Shown: positions 61,553 through 64,000 of the stretch, piece by piece | Numbering within the stretch: the stretch's first letter is position 1 | Layout of the letters: each line of letters starts with the position of its first letter | NCBI GenBank assembly: GCA_026913215.1 | Contig: JAPTYK010000001.1 | Location: 6,510,001-6,574,000, forward strand | Direction of reading: 5' to 3' | DNA from: Streptomyces diastatochromogenes | GTDB lineage: Bacteria > Actinomycetota > Actinomycetes > Streptomycetales > Streptomycetaceae | Length of the DNA stretch: 64,000 nucleotides | The notes under the pieces: generated by a model | The model's database searches: none | Told to the model about the DNA's origin: nothing | What the model saw: only the letters and a program-made list of their open reading frames with translations | Translations under genes and position numbers: made by a program

Positions 61553-64000
61553 GTGCCGACGGATCCCGAACAGTCGTCGCCCACAACGCCGTTCACGCCG
61601 AGCGTCTGCGGCGCCGTGCGGAACGGCCTGCTCGAACGCGGCTCGGAGCTCGCCGCGGCCGCCCACGCCGTCGACGAACTCGTCGCGGGAGCCGCGGCGG
61701 GCGGCCCGCGCGCGGCGGCATACTCGTCTACCGGGGCGAGCCGGGCATAGGCAAGACCGCACTCCTCGCCGAGGTGCACCGCATCGCCCGGGACCGGTGC
61801 ACCGTCCTCACCGCACGGGGCGGCGAGACCCTGACCTCCGTCCCCTTCCACCTCACCCGCCAGCTGCTCCAGCCCGCCCTGGACGGCTTCGAGGCCGACG
61901 AGGTGCGGCGGCTCTTCGGCGACCACTACGACCTCCTCGCCCCGGCACTCGGCCTCGCCTCCCCGTCCTCGGACACGCCCGCCGACCCGCAGGGCGTCCT
62001 GCTCGGCCTCGCCCGGCTCCTGGACCGCCTCGCGGAGCGGCTGAAGGACCGGCCCCCGGTGCTCCTGGTGGACGACGTCCACTGGGCCGACGCCGAATCC
62101 CTGGCCTGGCTCGACACCTTCGCCCGGACCCGGCGCGACCACCGGCTGCCGGTCCTCCTCGTCCTCGCCCACCGCCCCTTCGTACGGGAACCCCAGGGCC
62201 CCGGCGGGCCCGCGACGCTCGCCGACCGCGCCGTCCTCACCCTCGGCCTGAACGCCCTCACCTCCACGGCCACCGCCGCACTCGCCCGGGACGTGCTCGG
62301 CGGCCACGCGGACGAGCCGTTCTGCCACGAGCTGTGGACGGTGACCTCCGAAACCCCTACGAGACCGTCGAGTTGCTCGCCAAGGCCCGCGACCGGATGC
62401 TCGAACCCGTCGCCGGCTCCGCGGGCCTCCTGCGCGACCTCGGCGCCGCCGCCCGGGGCGGCGGAATCGTCGCCCGCCTGGAGGAGCTCGGCAGCGGCCC
62501 GACCCGCGTCGCCTGGGCGACGGCGGTCCTCGGCACCGACAGCACCCCGAACTCCTCGCCGCCGTCACCGGCATGCGCCCCAGCAGGTCGCCGAGGACAC
62601 CGAACGCCTCCGGGCCGCCCGGATCGTGACCGCCCCGCCCGGGAGCGGACGGGGCGGACTCGCCCTCGTGCCCGTCCCGCCGCTGGAGTTCACCCACCCG
62701 CTCATCGCCAGCGCCGTGTACGGCTCCGTGCCCTCGGGCCTGCGGACCGCCATGCACGGACGCGCCGCCTGGGCCCTCACCGAGGCGGGCCACGGACCGG
62801 CCGCCGTCTCCCGCCACCTCCTCGAAGTCCACCCCGACGACGACCAGGACATCGTGGAAGGACTGCGCGCCGCCGCCGTCGAACACCTCGCCGTCGGAGC
62901 CCCCGACGCGGCCCGCCGCTGCCTGGAGCGGGCCCTCGCCGAACCGCCCGGCCCCGACACGTACGCCAGGGTCCTGTACGAACTCGGCTGCGCCTCCTGC
63001 TCACCGCGCCCGCCGCCACCGTCCGCCACCTGCGCTCCGCGCTCGACCTCCCCGGACTCGACGACGACCTGCGCATCGACGCGACCTACCGGCTCGTCCA
63101 GGCCCTCGCCCACAACAACCAGCTCCAGGAGGCCGCGCGGGCCGCCGCCGTCGAGTACGCCCGCACCCCGCCCGGCACCGGCCGACGACGGCTCCAGGCC
63201 GCGCACTTCATCTACGAGGGCTTCCAGGCCTCCGAGGTGGACGGCCCGGACCGCTCCCGCCGCCTCGCCGAGCTCACCGCCGGCCTCACCGGAGCCGACA
63301 ACTCCGAGCGGGCCCTCATCACCGTCCGCAGCTTCGACGCGACCATGCGCGGCGAACCCGCCGCCGAGGTCGTACGGCTCTGCGACCTCTCCCTCGTCGA
63401 CGGCGCGCCCGCCCGGGGCCTCGGCTGGACCGACCCCGTCTGGGGCTTCGAGATCCCCGCCTTCACCGGCATCGCGTACGCCTTCGCCGACCGTCCCGAC
63501 CGGGCCGAGGCCCTCTTCACCGAGGCGGTCCGCGCCTTCGAGATCTCCGGCTGGAGCGGCGCCCACCTCGCCTTCGGCCACACCCTCCTGGGCCTGGTCC
63601 ACCGGCGCCGCGGCAACCTGCTCCGCGCCCAGCACCACCTGGAGGAGGGGCTCCGCCTCGCCGACCAGGTCGGCAACGGGCTGCCCGTCCACTGGGACAC
63701 CGCCTGCCTCCTCGTCGACACCCTCGTCGCCCGGGGCCGTACCGCCGAGGCGCGCGCCGTCGCCGACCGGTACTCCTTCGGCCCGCCCTGGCCCGGCGCG
63801 ATCGTCCTCCCCGACGGCCCCAGCGCCCTCGGCGGCTGCTGCTCGCCGAAGGCCGCGTCGAGGAGGCCGTGGCCACCCTGGAGGGCGCCGCCGAGGCCCT
63901 CACCGTCCGCGGCCGCCACCACATCGTCTGGGCTCCTGGCCGCTCGACCTCGCCCGCGCCCTCGCACCCACCGACCCGGACCGCGCGGCCCGGATCGCCC
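61553..64000 (+). CDS. LAL-family LuxR-type regulator (5' part; runs off right edge, frameshifted)
   Basis: GTG 61553 after GGGAGTGAGTGACC. The first 800-plus residues of a LAL regulator: NGLLERGSELAAAAHAVDEL, Walker A RGEPGIGKTALLAEVHRIA, Walker B PPVLLVDDVHWADAESLAWL, then helical TPR-like repeats (GLVHRRRGNLLRAQHHLEEGL and others). The C-terminal LuxR HTH would lie beyond 64000. Breaks near 61717, 62355, 62545, 63000, 63835 and 63935. It is preceded by about 120 nt of non-coding sequence, divergent from DUF309. Such regulators often control nearby biosynthetic clusters, which would be to the right. Confidence 0.82.

Overview
The window is a stretch of Streptomyces-type chromosome (or that of a close actinobacterial relative). 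It has very high GC with strong third-position GC bias, frequent GTG/TTG starts, purine-rich ribosome binding sites and ATGA-type overlaps. It also carries a conservon (cvn operon), SARP and LAL regulators, S1 and S8 secreted proteases and long hairpin terminators. No phage, plasmid, transposase or CRISPR functions are visible.

A caution applies to nearly every entry. More than half of the real genes are interrupted by one or several frameshifts, usually one base short in a C or G run, while the encoded protein continues perfectly in another frame. The density (over 50 in 64 kb, including core genes such as recQ) points to sequencing indels, not to pseudogenes. Coordinates are therefore given for whole genes across the breaks. 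Genes that are intact include cvnB/C/D, the amidase, the S1 and S8 proteases, the ABC exporter, the NUC nuclease and the PAP2 protein.

Layout. 1-3 kb: AfsR/SARP-like regulator (cut by the left edge) divergent from a secreted DUF1906 protein, with 11-bp-phased SARP-type heptamers between them. 3.6-7.5 kb: a five-gene conservon (histidine kinase-like, roadblock, DUF742, GTPase, GAF). 7.6-13.8 kb: acyl-CoA dehydrogenase, tRNA-Pro(GGG), a secreted galactose-oxidase-type copper radical oxidase with duplicated discoidin domains, and an amidase. 13.9-18.6 kb: the most unusual locus, a single protein joining a macrodomain, a uracil-DNA-glycosylase-like domain and an arginine-type ADP-ribosyltransferase domain. 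It sits behind a promoter that matches the RecA-NDp/PafBC DNA-damage motif and is divergent from a padR/acyl-CoA dehydrogenase pair. 18.6-22.8 kb: lipoprotein, S1 protease, a polyprenyl synthase plus DUF2236 (Lcp-like) oxygenase operon, and tRNA-Leu(GAG). 23-33 kb: ABC exporter, RecQ, small secreted proteins, an SNG1/YhgE-like membrane protein, and a ClpC-like ATPase without a recognisable ClpP-docking tripeptide. 33-41.5 kb: LysR, FdhD and two FdhF/YdeP molybdopterin oxidoreductases flanking a FUSC exporter. 41.8-47.7 kb: DyP peroxidase with its encapsulin shell, membrane proteins, a GreA-like factor, a serine hydrolase and a maltokinase-cap protein. 47.6-51 kb: trypsin-like peptidase plus NUC endonuclease, then a rifampin-monooxygenase-like gene behind a palindrome resembling the rifamycin-associated element. 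51-64 kb: a LAL regulator, S8 protease, GNAT, EamA/DMT and PAP2 proteins, TetR with its operator, DUF488 and DUF309 proteins, and a second LAL regulator running off the right edge.

How the genes fit together. The region is mostly stress, envelope and specialised-metabolism accessory functions under local regulators. The macro-UDG-ART protein is the best candidate for an undescribed system. One polypeptide appears able to write and erase ADP-ribose and to bind or cut a DNA base, and its promoter suggests induction by DNA damage.
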